Assembly: GCF_027942865.1 (NCBI RefSeq)
Contig: NC_134515.1
Location: forward strand, 14,299,227 to 14,363,226
DNA length: 64,000 nt
Direction: 5' to 3'
DNA from: Odontesthes bonariensis
Taxonomy: Eukaryota > Chordata > Actinopteri > Atheriniformes > Atherinopsidae
Each line of letters begins with the position of its first letter. Positions within the stretch are counted from its first letter, which is position 1. Position numbers and translations under genes: made by a program. Shown here piece after piece: positions 13,750-26,700 of the stretch. The notes under the pieces are model-generated. The model saw only the letters and a program-made list of their open reading frames with translations, searched no databases and was not told the origin of the DNA.

Positions 13750-14690
13750 CTAAAACTGGAGAAATATGATCTCTCCTGTTAGTTTTATCAGAACTCTGGC
13801 TACAGCATTTTGGATCAGCTGAAGGCTTTTCAGAGAATATGTGGGACAGCCCAATAATAAAGAATTACAGAGGTCCAGTCTTGAAGTAACAAATGCATGG
13901 GCCAGTTTTTCTGCATCACTCTGAGACAAGATGTTCCTGATTTTAACAATATTACGAAGATGAAAGAAGGCAGTCCTAGAAACCTGTTTTATATGCGAGT
14001 CAAATGATAAGTTCTGGTCAAAAATAACTCCATGGTTCCTCACTGTAGAGCTAGAAGCCAAGGAAATGCAATCCAGAGTAACTATATAGCTAGACAATTT
14101 CTCCCTAGAGCGCTCAGGTCCAAAGACAACAACTTCAGTTTGGTCTGAATTTAGAAGCAGACAGTTCTGAGTCATCCAGGTCTTTATGTCTTTAAGACAT
14201 GCTTGTAGTCTGACCAACCTATTGGTTTCATCTGGTTTTATAGATAAGTACAACTGAGTATCATCAGCATAGTAATGGAAATTTATACCATGCTGTCTAA
14301 TAATGTTACCTAATGGCAGCATAAAGTGAAAAGAATCGTTCCAAGCACAGAACCCTGAGGAACTCCATGACTTACTCTGGTGTGTGAGGAAGATTCTTCA
14401 TTTACAAGAACAAACTGAAATCTATCAGATAAATATGACTTAAATCAGCCTAATGCAGTTCCTTTAATCCCAATAACATGTTCAAGTCTCTTTAATAAAA
14501 TACTGTGATCGACCGTATCAAATGCAGCACTGAGATCCAACAGGACAAGCACAGACACAAGTCCGCTATCAGAGGCTAAGAGGAGATCATTGGTAACTTT
14601 CACCAGTGCTGTTTCTGTGCTATGATGCACTCTGAATCCGGACTGAAACTCATCAAACAGATTATTTCTGTGTAAATGATCACAAAGCTG
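13750..14690 (-). pseudogene. Reverse transcriptase fragment of the L2-like element
   Basis: Two minus-strand frames (14630-14445 and 14322-13750), linked by a short out-of-frame stretch, carry RT motifs in the right order: an STETALVKV block, [16 protein letters not shown] with the first catalytic Asp, and YYADDTQLY with the second and third. The catalytic residues themselves remain, but the frame is interrupted and the N-terminal fingers are absent, so no active enzyme is encoded. Confidence 0.85.
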
Positions 14691-14694
14691 AGCT

Positions 14695-15572
14695 GCAACA
14701 ATTTTTTGTCTGAATACAAATCAGGTTCTAAAGCTGCTGTACTTGATGATACATCACTGATAATAGTGGGAAGGACTCCATCAATCTTCTCTCTGGTAGT
14801 AACAATTTTATTGATAAAGAATCTCATGAAATCATCACTGCTGAGAGTTAAAGGAATACCCGGCTCAACAGAGCTCGGACTCTTTGTCAGACTGGCTAAG
14901 GTGCTGAAAAGAAACCTGGGATTATTCTTATTCTCTTCTATCAACGATGAATAATAAGCAGTCTTGGCTTTATGAAGGGCTTTCTTATACGTTATTAAAC
15001 TATCCTTTCAGACTAATTGAGACTCTTCTATATTAGAGGAACGCCACTGTCTCTCCAGCTTTCTGTCAGTCTGCTTTAAAACATGCAGCTGTGAATTATA
15101 CCAAGGAACCAACCTCTTCTGACAGATTACCTTCCTTTTCAGAGGGACAACATTGTCCAGTGTTGTACACATTGAAACTGCTGTCAACAAGAGAGTCAAG
15201 TTTTACTGGAGTAAAATTTAGGTAGCCATCGTCTGTCATATTTGCACATGGCATTAAAGAAAAGGATGATGGAATTAACTCTTTAAATCTGGTTCAAGCA
15301 TCCTCTGATAGACACCTTCTATATGTAAATTTCTTCTCAGAAACTGTATAGTCAAGTAATGTAAACTCAAAGGTTATCATAAAATGGTCAGATAAGACAG
15401 AGTTATGAGGGAACACTGTTAACTGTTCACTCTCAATGCCATAAGTCAGCACAAGATCAAGGGTGGGATTAAGGCAGTGAGTAGGTCTGTGAACACTTTG
15501 AGAAAAACCAATAGAGTCTAATATAGAATTAAAGTTAATATTTAGGCTGCGCAGGTATGTAATACTAGACAT
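14695..15572 (-). pseudogene. Endonuclease C-terminus and linker fragment of the L2-like element
   Basis: Minus-strand frames 15572-15294, 15199-15008 and 14944-14700 resemble the end of an APE-type endonuclease and the following linker of fish L2-like elements (SVHRPTHCLNPTLDLVLTYG and ENKNNPRFLFSTLASLTKSP). Frames are broken by stops. The N-terminal two thirds of the endonuclease is missing at the left of the element. Confidence 0.75.
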
Positions 15573-15994
15573 CCTTCCTGAGAGGAGCGCAGCAGTCGAG
15601 CAGGAGCCTGTATTCTGTATGACTGAGTTTAAACAGCTTGGTAGAGACCAGAGGTCTCTTTACAGGCAAGTATTAGTCCCTTGAATTTGATTTGGGTAAC
15701 CATTGGAGTTCAGTGAAAGTCGCATGTGCCCTTTTTGGCAGCTCAAATACTGGACACACCTATGTGTTTCAGACCATTTGTAGTTGGGACAGGGAGACCA
15801 GTTGGAAGAGGAATGGAGTAGTCGAAATGAGAGGTAGGTTTGAGGCAAACCGTGTCAAATGTGGCCTGATTTTTACGTTTTTTAACTTAAGGTTCAAAAT
15901 AACATAATCAAGAGACCGGTGCAATGTGGTCAGAGGGACAACTGGTCATGAACCATTACACACAGGTTTTATGGAGCCTGAAGAAAAGACCAAT

Positions 15995-16366
15995 TTAATG
16001 TTGAATGCACTGACTGGCTGAGATGAGCAATAGAGCAGTCTTGGAGTTTAGATAAATGTGGCATTCATTCATCTGTGTAGATTTCTCTGTTGGAGACATT
16101 AACTGAGTTTTAAGATGACACTTTGAGTTAATCTGGTGAGAATTACAGTACAGTTGGGTTTCATCTGGGAAATCATGATAGTAGAAGCCACATGAGCCGA
16201 TGACCAGGCCCAAAGAGGTGGTGTATATTTCAAAGAGAAGGAGTCCAAGTACCAAGCCCTGGGGCAACCCTGTGGAGCGATGATGGGTACATTTGTCATC
16301 GCAATGATTTCCTGAAAGACCAAGACCAGAATATAGAGGTTGTATGATGTCATTAGTTGGTTTCAA
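15995..16366 (-). pseudogene. Older, heavily decayed L2/CR1-type RT fragment
   Basis: The minus-strand frame contains [20 protein letters not shown] followed by a DETQLY sequence. These correspond to the [13 protein letters not shown] and YADDTQLY blocks of CR1/L2 reverse transcriptases, but with the first Asp of the YADD box replaced and frameshifts around it. It differs from the neighbouring element, so it is a separate and older insertion. The downstream part (15680-15860) looks like the post-RT region of the same family. Confidence 0.65.
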
Positions 16367-16379
16367 GCTTGTATGGGTT

Positions 16380-17540
16380 TCCTCAGAGAACTTGACCTGG
16401 GAATTTATCTGAGGTAAAAGTAACTAAATTGATCTGTCTCCCTCTCAGAAGGTAGTGATGAGTCAATAAGGGGCGCCCCATGCTGTGATCTTCTTGTTGG
16501 ATTACCACCCCTGGGTTCCCAGCAGGCCAACTGTGGAAACTAACATTTGGAGATCACAAGAAGGAAAGCCACTCAGTCAGAATTAACCTCATAGGTTAAT
16601 TAAACACAAGAGTACAATAACATTCCTACTTATCACTGATTTTGACAGTTGTAAGGTGCCATGTAAGGTGTTTAAGTGCACTACAGGTGTAGCTGGTTTG
16701 TAACACTGCTAAGCACGCCAGCCTCTGTGGGAGATGCCATTAAAGTCAGATTACTGTCATCTGTGATCTTTCTTTTTGCCTTTCAGCTCTCCCTTCACTC
16801 TGCGTGGAAATGCTGAAGCTTTACATGTTAGGTGTTCTTAACAGTTTAAAACACGTGTTTTTACTGCACTCAATTGTATAGTTACAATTTTTTTTTCTAA
16901 AAAAGCAAATTGAACACCCACCAAATCCACTCTTAAAACTTTCACTATACTTTGATAGCAGTAGTTACTACAGTATGTTGGCTGAAAGCCTACATTCCAG
17001 TGCCTTTTGCGTCTAGTTAATAAACGCTGTTAAATGCAAAGCGCATTAGAAGTATAGAGCTGCTGTTGTGAAATGACTGAAAATGTATCTCCGAGTTTCA
17101 AATCCACCCACATGATTCAGTGTGATTTAAAAAAAAAAATGCTTTAGTATAAAGTAAGACAACATGAAAACCTATTTATAAGTTAAAGAACATGTATTTG
17201 TAGCTTGTAAAGCTGCGTAAGGCAAGGGAAAGTGGCTTCAGTGAGATTTTAAGCACACCCAAATTCAATATAAAGATGGAACAAAATACAGAAACGATTG
17301 ATTGACTCTTGTTTCTGTAATTCTAACTGAGCCTTGCAGCCACACTTTGATTCTAAATTATGTTGGCATGTGTTTGTTTTGCAAGCTATTTGAAGCCACT
17401 CAGAGCGCCCCTGACCAAAGTGTGCCAGAATGCGTGAGAGCGTGTGCACTTGGCTTTTGGTCTCAGTCCAAACCCTATTGGCTGTGCTCATGCGGGAGTT
17501 TGGGCTAACTAGATACAGTTCAGCCCTAGATTAGCCATAT
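16380..17540. other. Intergenic DNA upstream of tkt
   Basis: AT-rich single-copy-looking DNA with no recognisable exon. There is a short A run at 17128-17138. Nothing else was supported. Confidence 0.4.
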
Positions 17541-17544
17541 TCAT

Positions 17545-17741
17545 AGGCTTTGCTTGCAAACACGCCCCCTCCCTCCTCTCTGTGTGTTTGTTGAACAGCG
17601 CTGCTTCTTTTTAACCCCTGCCATCGTCCTCTGCGCACCCTTCGCCTTTAATCTAAGCAGACCGGGGACTGTTAACTCTTACCTCCATTGAACCAGCTTG
17701 TGTGTCTGCGCGTGTGTGCTTTTCTTCTGTGCATCGGACTG
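17545..17741 (+). promoter_or_regulatory. tkt: Probable tkt promoter and 5' UTR
   Basis: A pyrimidine-rich, GC-richer stretch (cgccccctccctcctctc and onwards) lies just before the tkt start codon. It leads into CpG-rich DNA that continues into intron 1, with a second CpG-dense patch at about 18360-18640. This is typical of a TATA-less housekeeping promoter. The exact start site cannot be placed. Confidence 0.45.
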
Positions 17742-20700
17742 ATGGAGGACTACCATAAACCGGACCAGCAGACGGTGCAGGCGCTCAGGAACATCGCCGC
17801 CCGCCTCCGGATCAACTCCATCAAAGCGACAACTGCAGCGGGCAGCGGGTAAGATGAGGGAGCGGAGAGATTTCACCGAGCTGGAGACGCATATTACGCG
17901 TTGAAACATTGTTACTTTGCAGAGAACGATTACCATATGCCTCGTGTACGTTTGTCGTTTTTAAAAGAAGATTTATAAAAGTGCGCTGAAATGCGTAATA
18001 AAAGCATTGGACTGATTTACTAATGGCATTTTCGCAACAAACACTATGCAAGAGGACCACCGGTGTAATAATATAGATGTGTTTATTAACTTACTGTCAT
18101 TTTCAGATTAATGAAATAAGAGTCTTATATAACCAGTGCTGTTGCCAATATTTAAACTGTGCGTAAACGTCACACTGTGCCAGTATTTGTGCGCAGTTTA
18201 CCCATTTGAGATGGAAGATTAGTTGTAAAGGGCTCGAGGTCCTTACAATCATGTAAAGTTATAGAGCAATTGATGAAACGTAATGAATTATCCGTCGTGT
18301 ACGCACAACGCTCCTCTCAAACAGGCTCATAAAACATTTATTACACCGTGTTGATTTGGAGGGTCGGTCATGATTTGCTGCAGGTGCACCGGTGCTCCGC
18401 TCTCCCATTGCTCACATAGGCCTACTGTGTAACAGAGGAGCACATATCGGATAGTTGCACGAGCTTGTGGGGCGGCGTGGTGTGTTGGGCGGCTGCAGCC
18501 AAGTGAAACCAGTAAGTGAACTCGCGTGCGGTCAGCTGCCGCGCCTGCGTGTCCCGGGGCAGATGGTAAAGCCAGCGTAAGGTACGGAAAATTAAAAAGG
18601 AGAAGCGCGTCCGGTGGGACATTTCAAAATAAATCCCCAATGTGTTGCTGCGGTGTGTAACGCAAAAAAAGAACCCAACAACAGCGAGAAATTAGAACGA
18701 GAGATTAAACTTTAAAGGACATTTTTGGTGAAGCATGGGGAGCCAGAGTTTCCATTTATAAATTATTTACCTTAACAAAAAATAAATCTGTTTCAAGTGT
18801 AGCTGTTTCCAGGTCTTATAAACTATCACATTTAATCAAATTCGAGTTTGAGCCTGCAAGCACAAACCAACGGAACCATATACCTGTTTGCTGCAGGGAG
18901 AAGGTCATCCTCCATTCAGTCACCCTTTCACAGAGCTTTTATCTTATTTTAGGTCTCTCATCATCTGCTGCTCTTGTTTCTTTTTTGTTTTTGTTTTTGT
19001 TTTTTTGTCATTTGATTACATTTTTCCTTTCAGGACAGTAAATGAAGTGCCTTCCCGGAGGCCTGAGTCAGGTATTATTGGCATGTGTTGAAAATAAAGA
19101 CAGAAATAACAAGCAAGGATTTGAAAACAAAAAGAAACTCATCTAAAATTATTTTGTGCTGAATTATAATGACATACACAGTTTGGGAACAACACATTGT
19201 GTGTGTGTCCATGCATGGAGGACTGAAAGAGGCAGACAACCTCAGAATGCCTTTGCACTTCTTGATATGTGTCTTACAGAGTGATATTTGTTATATTTGC
19301 ACTATCTGACTGTCTTACCCTGATTACTTTGTCAGATGTCCATGTAAATTTAACTGCAGGTGTTCCGATTTTGATTAACCCTCTGGATCAAACTGTATTG
19401 ATTGCTTCTTATTGTCTGTACTTCTCCTTAACCTGACTTATTTCTACCTTTGCGTCCATTTCTGCACACTTACAGCATTTACTGAACGTGTCAATAGATT
19501 TTATCTGCAATTTGATCTCTGAAGACTGTCGCTTTCTGATTTTCTCTCTCATCCTTTTTTCTTACAGTCATCCCACATCATGTTGCAGCGTGGCGGAGAT
19601 CATGTCTGTGCTCTTCTTTCATTCCATGAAGTACCGACCTGAAGATCCGCGGAACCCCAACAATGACCGATTCATCCTTTCCAAGGTAACACTCGCACAT
19701 TTCCATATTTGTGTCGGGTGTTATTCTGTTGTAAAGACAGTACATACAAGGAAGCAGCATTTTTTTAAGCACACATCCGTACTCTGTGTTTTGTGCTGTA
19801 ATAACGCAGGCAACACATTTTAACAAGCATATTTGAATTGTAACCTTTAAACCTTTTCATCCTCAGGGTCATGCGGCTCCTGTGCTGTATGCCGTGTGGG
19901 CTGAGAATGGCTACCTGAAGGAGAACGAGCTTCTCAACCTCCGCAAGGTTGACTCCATCCTGGAAGGACACCCTGTGCCGGTGAGGTAACATTCAGACCT
20001 GCAGGAAGCTGTGGCTCTGAAAGCTAATGTATTCCATTTAACCAAAGTGCACGAGTTATACATGCTTTTAAACAGTTGTAATGTCTTTCTGTGTTTTATT
20101 TCGGCCATTTTTTACTTTGATGGAAAGGGTTTCTCTAGTTTAGCTTTGTATTCATACAGACCAAAAATAAAACAGTGTTCTTGATCTGTCCCCACCTTAA
20201 AGATCGTAGAAGTGATATTTTTTGCCTGAATGTATCTTTGACTCTGCTTCTGTCCTGCAGCTTCACAGGGCTTTCTGCAAATATTGTCAATATCTGAAAA
20301 TGTTTGAATCAATCACGCAACATCACCCAAGATATATTTGTCTCTGGATGAAAATCTTTCTTTTCGCCTTCTTTCTCTGATAGAGTTTGAGGATTTCTTA
20401 CACTGCACCATAAACATATACAAAGAAGCAACATGAGTTCAAAGAGTGAAAATATTCTTCTCTTCTTAAGATACTGAATAGTTTGATGTCTTTAAGCTAA
20501 AACTTTGTAAATTACATCTTTACGACCTCACATATAATCTAAAGTTTATTTGCTTTACATACTTTATGTCCTATGGAGAGAACTCCCACAGATAACAGAC
20601 AAACTGTTTGCAGGCTGGGACATGGGGACAAGGCTGTAGCTGTATGACAAACAATGTCTGTCCTCTGCTGCAGACATTAACACTGTTCACTGTTCACATG

Positions 20701-23700
20701 AACCCTTATACCAGCACACTAAGACTCAGACTGCAGCTTCAGTCCAGACTGTATCACTGTTGCTTGTTTCTTGTGTTTTATGAAATTGCAAACAATCCAT
20801 CCACTGTATTTCCTGCAGAACCTGAGGTCTCGCACAGTCTGGGGATTAACATCCATGTTTTGTGTGTGCGTATTTGTGTGCATGATAAACAGAAGCAGCA
20901 GTTTGTGGATGTGGCCACTGGATCTCTGGGTCAGGGGCTGGGAGCCGGCTGTGGAATGGCCTACACTGGAAAATACTTTGATAAGGCCAGGTAACATACT
21001 CAAAATCTCACTCAGATACACAAATTAGGGAAAAAAAGAGGGAAAAAATATATAACCACATGCAGAAAACTCATAACATGCAAAGATATTCAGGAGCACA
21101 ACAGGCCAGCATGCATTTGCACACATTAAAGCAGACCGTATGAAATCATGGATGACATAGTGTCCGCTGCAGTGAACTGTGGAGAGTTGACATTTAAGCC
21201 AAGAGCTTTGGATCAAACCCTTCGAGACAAGCCTGGTCTGCGGTGACATTTTGGTGGCCACTTAGAGCTACAGGAACAGCACTTCAATCTGGTTTACCTT
21301 TAGATCATAAACGACAGCATCACATCTGTAATCTGAGATCCAAAGGAGGAGATTAAGTGGTGAAATATATCAGTGGTACAGAGTAAATTGTCTACTCACT
21401 GCGGTTGGATAGTCAATCGGAAGCAAACTGTATAAATATGCATAAAGAAGTGAAAGCATGCACATATAATGTCTTATTTTTCTCCACCCATTTCTTTTAC
21501 ATTCATTGATATTTGTTCATAGTTTCGTCACAATATCCTAACAAGCCTGCAGGGCAGTTTTGCAGCTGAATAGTAGCTGTTTGGAATCGCTCCACGTGCG
21601 TCTCCTTTGTTCTGGGGTGATCTAGAAAGAACCACGTTGATTTCCCTCTGACAATGGACAGATACGGCTTTGTGACTGTAATAGGTCACAACACATTCCA
21701 TTCACATTTTCATAGTAAGAGAATATGATACAAAAACACTTGTGCTGAATTCTGGTTTTCAAGAACAAAGTTTGCCACATTTTATTGGAGACAGAACGGA
21801 AGGAGAGTGTCCAAAGACATTTCAGTTTATTGCGTACAAACAGACTGTTAAACAGAGATTGAGGGAATGCCGTACTTGCAGCTCGAGTCGTCTGTCCTTG
21901 AAATCGCTCTGTCTCTGCATTCTGTGTGCACTCAATTGTTTCCGCTCTAATAATCACACATGCAAAAACACAGTTGCTTCATCCTCTCTCTGCCTCACCC
22001 ATTTTCCTCATCTTCTCGCCAAAGAAATGATAAAATCCTTTGCTCTCTTTCAGTTACATTTATGTAGGCATATTAGATGATATAATAAGCACGTAGTCGT
22101 ATATACGAGGAGTGACAGTAATCTGCACGTTTTCCCTGCATACGTAGAGCAGCATATTAAGGTATTTGACTGCAACTCTCCATGCAGCAGAGAGCTGCAT
22201 AACTGGTTTCATAACATAATCTGATGCGAAAACTGCTGAATAGCAGCTATATCAACCACACTTAGGAACACACACCTTCTCACACAACCTACACTACTCC
22301 AGGATTATTTCTACACTACAACTAATGAACCAGAGAGACTCCTCAGCTATGACATGGTGCTGTATTAAAATATGATACATGGATGAATCTGTCCAATACT
22401 CTTACTAGCAAGTAAGAGTGTTACTGGCTGTTAATGCTTGTGTGGCTTAAACGCCCTGCAGCTGTAAACATGAAAATGTGAGATTATTGGATGAAACAAA
22501 TGCAAATCCCCTTCCCATCTTGAACACTTTGTAGTGAATAAAAATAAGTAGTAGTACTAGTGTGTGTGTGTGTGTGTGAGCCAGCTCGCTGCATTTGTGC
22601 AGTTTGAAAGGAGAAGTATCACCTTATGTTGATCTGATATTCTCACCTCTCAGAGACACAGAAACCCTGTGAGGGATTACTTTACTCATTGAGCCAGACC
22701 TGTCGTAGGTGTACAGGAAGCCTCTCTGACTACAGTACAGTGTGTGTATATCCTGCAGCTTTTACCACTCACTCTTGTATTTTTGAAAACGCGCTCATTT
22801 AGATAAGATGACATTTTAGTCTTGAGTTACTTCCACAGTACGCTAAGGGTTTTGTAAAGATTTTAAATGAATCTGGGAATGATCAGATTCCTTCTTGATG
22901 CTACTGTGTGTCGATAAGACTCATGTTCCACATTTAGTTTTATTCTTCTGTATACAGTACGTTGTAACATTACAAGTGGTGTAACATGGAAAATGACATT
23001 TCAGAAACTGACCTTTTAGCTCAGGCAATTGGTTTACCCTCTGGTCTCAAATCTTTACCTCTTTTTCACCTCATCCCTCCATTTCCATATCTGTGGAATT
23101 CTTCTCATCTCTTTATTATCTTCCTCCTCTCTTGTCTGCCTGTGCCTCATGTTTTTTCTTCGCACTCATGGTTGGAATGCGTGGTTTAATGTGCCGTGTT
23201 TCGGCCTATCCTCCAGTTCTAATGAGAACGTGTCTATCGGACTGGAAAGCTGTCGAGAGTGATTACGCCACAGGAGCAACCACTGAGGATGATCAGAGAG
23301 TGGCAGGGGGGTGGAGCTGAGATGGGGGCTGTTTTGCGTGCCTTTTGGTATTTCTAGGTGTGAAGGTCAGGAATCCGAGGGGGGGAAGATATGTTCAGTG
23401 AAAATTAAGCTGATTTGGAAACTGCCCCTGTTCATCTCAATATATCTGTCATGTAAGCTCCAAAATGACTAAACAGCACATCTCTCTCTCTCCGTAGCTA
23501 TCGGGTGTTCTGCCTACTGGGCGATGGAGAGCTATCGGAGGGATCAGTGTGGGAGGCCATGGCCTTCGCCTCCTACTACCAGCTAGACAACCTGGTAGCC
23601 ATCTTAGACATCAACCGGCTGGGTCAGAGCGACCCGGCTCCACTGCAGCATCATGTGGAGAAGTACCAGCGACGCTGTGAGGCTTTTGGGTGAGCAGTGG

Positions 23701-26700
23701 GAGTTAGTGGGTGAGGTGTTTGTGCTGACATTTTTGTTTTTAAGTGTGAAGTGAACATATGTCCTTTAATTGTTGGACTATTGCTTGAGCAATTCATTAA
23801 AGAAGACTCAATCTGCAACAAACAAAAAAATGCAACTATTTTTGCATTCCTGACACTAAAATAGCAGGATTTGTTGCCTTTTTATCCTTTTAATGCATTT
23901 TTTTTCCTGTAATACAGAAATGATTATGACCACATTTAAAGTCAATCTTCTCCATTTTCCTAGTTGGCAGTCCATTATTGTGGATGGCCACAGTGTGGAG
24001 GAGCTTTGTAAGGTCCTGAGTCAACCCCGACACCAGCCCCTCGCCATCATCGCCAAGACCATTAAGGGCAAGGGCATCCAAGGTATAAAAAACAGTCACT
24101 CAGTGTTTAAGATGAAACATAACTGCGGTCATGAGTAGAATACCAGTTTGGATCAGAGCCTTAACTTTGACAGTGATGTGAGCTGTCAAAGGATGAAAAT
24201 CACAATATTTCACAATCTAAAAGAGGAATGGGTGAAAAGATGGAAACAGACTGGTAAAGGTTCTGCTAGATGTTTTCTCAGCCACTTCAAGGACCCACTG
24301 TCAGTTCTTGGGGCCCCTAACTCACTATAATCCAGGCAGCGCTTTCGTTCTTTAGCTGCTGTCGCTCAGTAATCCGTCAGAATGTGTAGGATACACTCCC
24401 AGCAGCAGCCCATTGTGCTTGTGTTGTATTAGGCATACGGCTAAGTGTGTGTGACCACGTGTGTGTGTGTGTGTGAGAGAGAAAGATGCATGAAGACAGT
24501 TGTTATAAGAGCTTATGTATCTAAGAGCAGTGTGTCTTTGTTAACACATGACTGTGTTAGAAAATCTGAATGTTGTTGTAAACCCGCCGCCCTTTGATTC
24601 TCACCTCTGACCTTTGAAACCGTCTGTTGGGACCTACTGAAGTGGAAGATTGTTGAGTGTGACAGTAAGACGGGCTTGTCTTCATGTGCACTTGCGTACA
24701 TGTGGTGGAGATAACTTTATGGAGGATATCAGGTGGAATTTTGAAATACAGTACATGTATATCATTTTTTTTTTATCACAGCTGCGTGCAGTCCTCTAAT
24801 TCTTCAGGACTGTGTTTTATTGTTTAACTTTACAACAACTTCCCCATGTTACAAATGATTAAACTAATGGGAAAATGTAGAAATTCCACACACCCATGAC
24901 ACATGCAGCAGTTTTGACAGCATGAATAGTGAAAAGAATATACAGTCTAGTGCAGTGGTACCAAGATGTGTGTGTCTTTCAGCGGCTGAGGATAAGATGG
25001 GCTGGCATGGCAAGCCTCTGCCCAAAGACATGGCAGAGAGCGTGATTAAAGAGCTGCAGAGCCGCATCATCAGCTGCAACAAGCGTCTCTATCCTGCTCC
25101 ACCCAATGAGGACTCTTCACCTGTCAGCCTCCGTAACATCCGCATGCCAAGCGCACCCAGCTACAAACCTGGAGACAAGGTAAGATCATCGATGGTGGAC
25201 AGTTGTATCTAACACCCGGTTAAAGCTGCAGTCGGCAGGATTTGTTGTTGTCATACGTAAAGTCCTACTTTTTGGCATTTTAAGAGTTTACATGATCTAT
25301 CAGAACGCTTGAAGTTGAAAACGGTGACCTCCGTAGTCGCAAAATGCAAGAAATGCTTATTTTTTAACCGAAAAATAAAAAGTTATTCAACTTCCTGTCC
25401 CGCCCCATCAAAACACATGAGAACTCGTGCACGTAGACGTGCACGCCAGATGCGCTTACACGACTCCTCATTCATCAACTCACCTGTCATTTGCGATCAT
25501 GGAAGACACAGTAAGTAGACTAGCCCGTAATGAAGTTCAATAGTCTAGATAAATAAGCGTGGGGACGAGCCTACCTTGTATCGCGCGTGCACAACCGGTG
25601 ATTGACAGGCAACAGAGCCCAGCTCGTAAACCTGATTGGTTACCTTTTACCGGTCCGGTCTGCAATTTTGTAAACAAACCTGCTGGCTTTGGAGGGACCT
25701 AGCGGGACATATAGGGGACCTAGAGAACTCATTTTTTTTTGTATTGGGGTATTTAATGTACTACTTTCAGAATCCCCGGACAGTTCCAGGCATTAGGCTT
25801 GAAAAAGAGTTGCAGACTGCAGCTTTAAATGTGTGTTATCTTTATTAACGGATTTGGGACATCTACAATACAACAATAAGTTGTCTTTATATATTGACTG
25901 TTAATGTGACTGTTATAATAAGACTGTTAATCGACTGATTTGTCTCTCTGTAACCAGATTGCTACAAGAAAGGCGTACGGTATGGCTCTGGCCAAGCTGG
26001 GCCGTTACAACGAGCATGTGGTCGTTCTGGATGGTGACACCAAGAACTCCACCTTCTCTGAACTTTTTAAAAATGAGCATCCCAACCGCTACGTGGAGTG
26101 CTACATTGCAGAGCAGAACATGGTAAGAAAGACCCACACTGTAGTTAGAAGACTGGGATAATGTGAATGTGAAGATATACTATGGAGAGAGTCTATGGAG
26201 GTTAAGTGTTGCTAACACTACAAATATTACAGGTACAGTACATTGAATATTTATACAGTAGGGTCTAGAGGGCCTACAGTGGGCACCAGCTGAAGCCCAT
26301 TCTGCTTGGTTTGGCCTGCCCACTTTTAGCCCAAAGTTTGGGCTGTCCCACTGATGCCCTGTCTGGGCTCCACAGGCCCACAGTGTGCTGCCCGTGATGC
26401 ACGATTGCTGGGTTGTTCCTCTTCACCTCATTCCCCGCACACCTCCTCTCTTCCTTTCCTGCAGTTGAGCGTGGCGATCGGTTGTGCTGTCAGAGACCGT
26501 AATGTGGTGTTTGCCAGCACCTTCGCCACATTTTTCAGCCGAGCCTATGACCAGATCCGCATGGCCGCCATCTCTGAGAGCAACATCAATCTCTGTGGCT
26601 CCCACTGTGGTGTCTCCATTGGTCAGTTACCATCTTATTGAACTTCTACCTGTCAGTTTTACTGTTCTTCAATTACACGTACTTTCACTGCTTTCTACAT

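Larger units (their letters stand above)
13055..15640 (-). mobile_element. Non-LTR retrotransposon copy, L2/CR1 superfamily, degenerate
   Basis: One minus-strand element can be followed through several broken frames. Its endonuclease C-terminus is at 15294-15572 (frame with LDLVLTYGIE and LSDHFMITFEF). The linker is at about 14700-15200. The RT carries [16 protein letters not shown] at about 14520, [11 protein letters not shown]-type sequence at about 14350-14390 and YADDTQLYLS at about 14240-14270. A thumb/C-terminal part with SRLDLCNSLLLGCP ends near 13780. The 3' UTR-like tail (13060-13750) has the phrase 'gaagaaacctctggcagaacc', typical of this family in fish. Stops and frameshifts show it is dead. 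The 5' UTR and the start of the endonuclease are missing. Confidence 0.85.
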
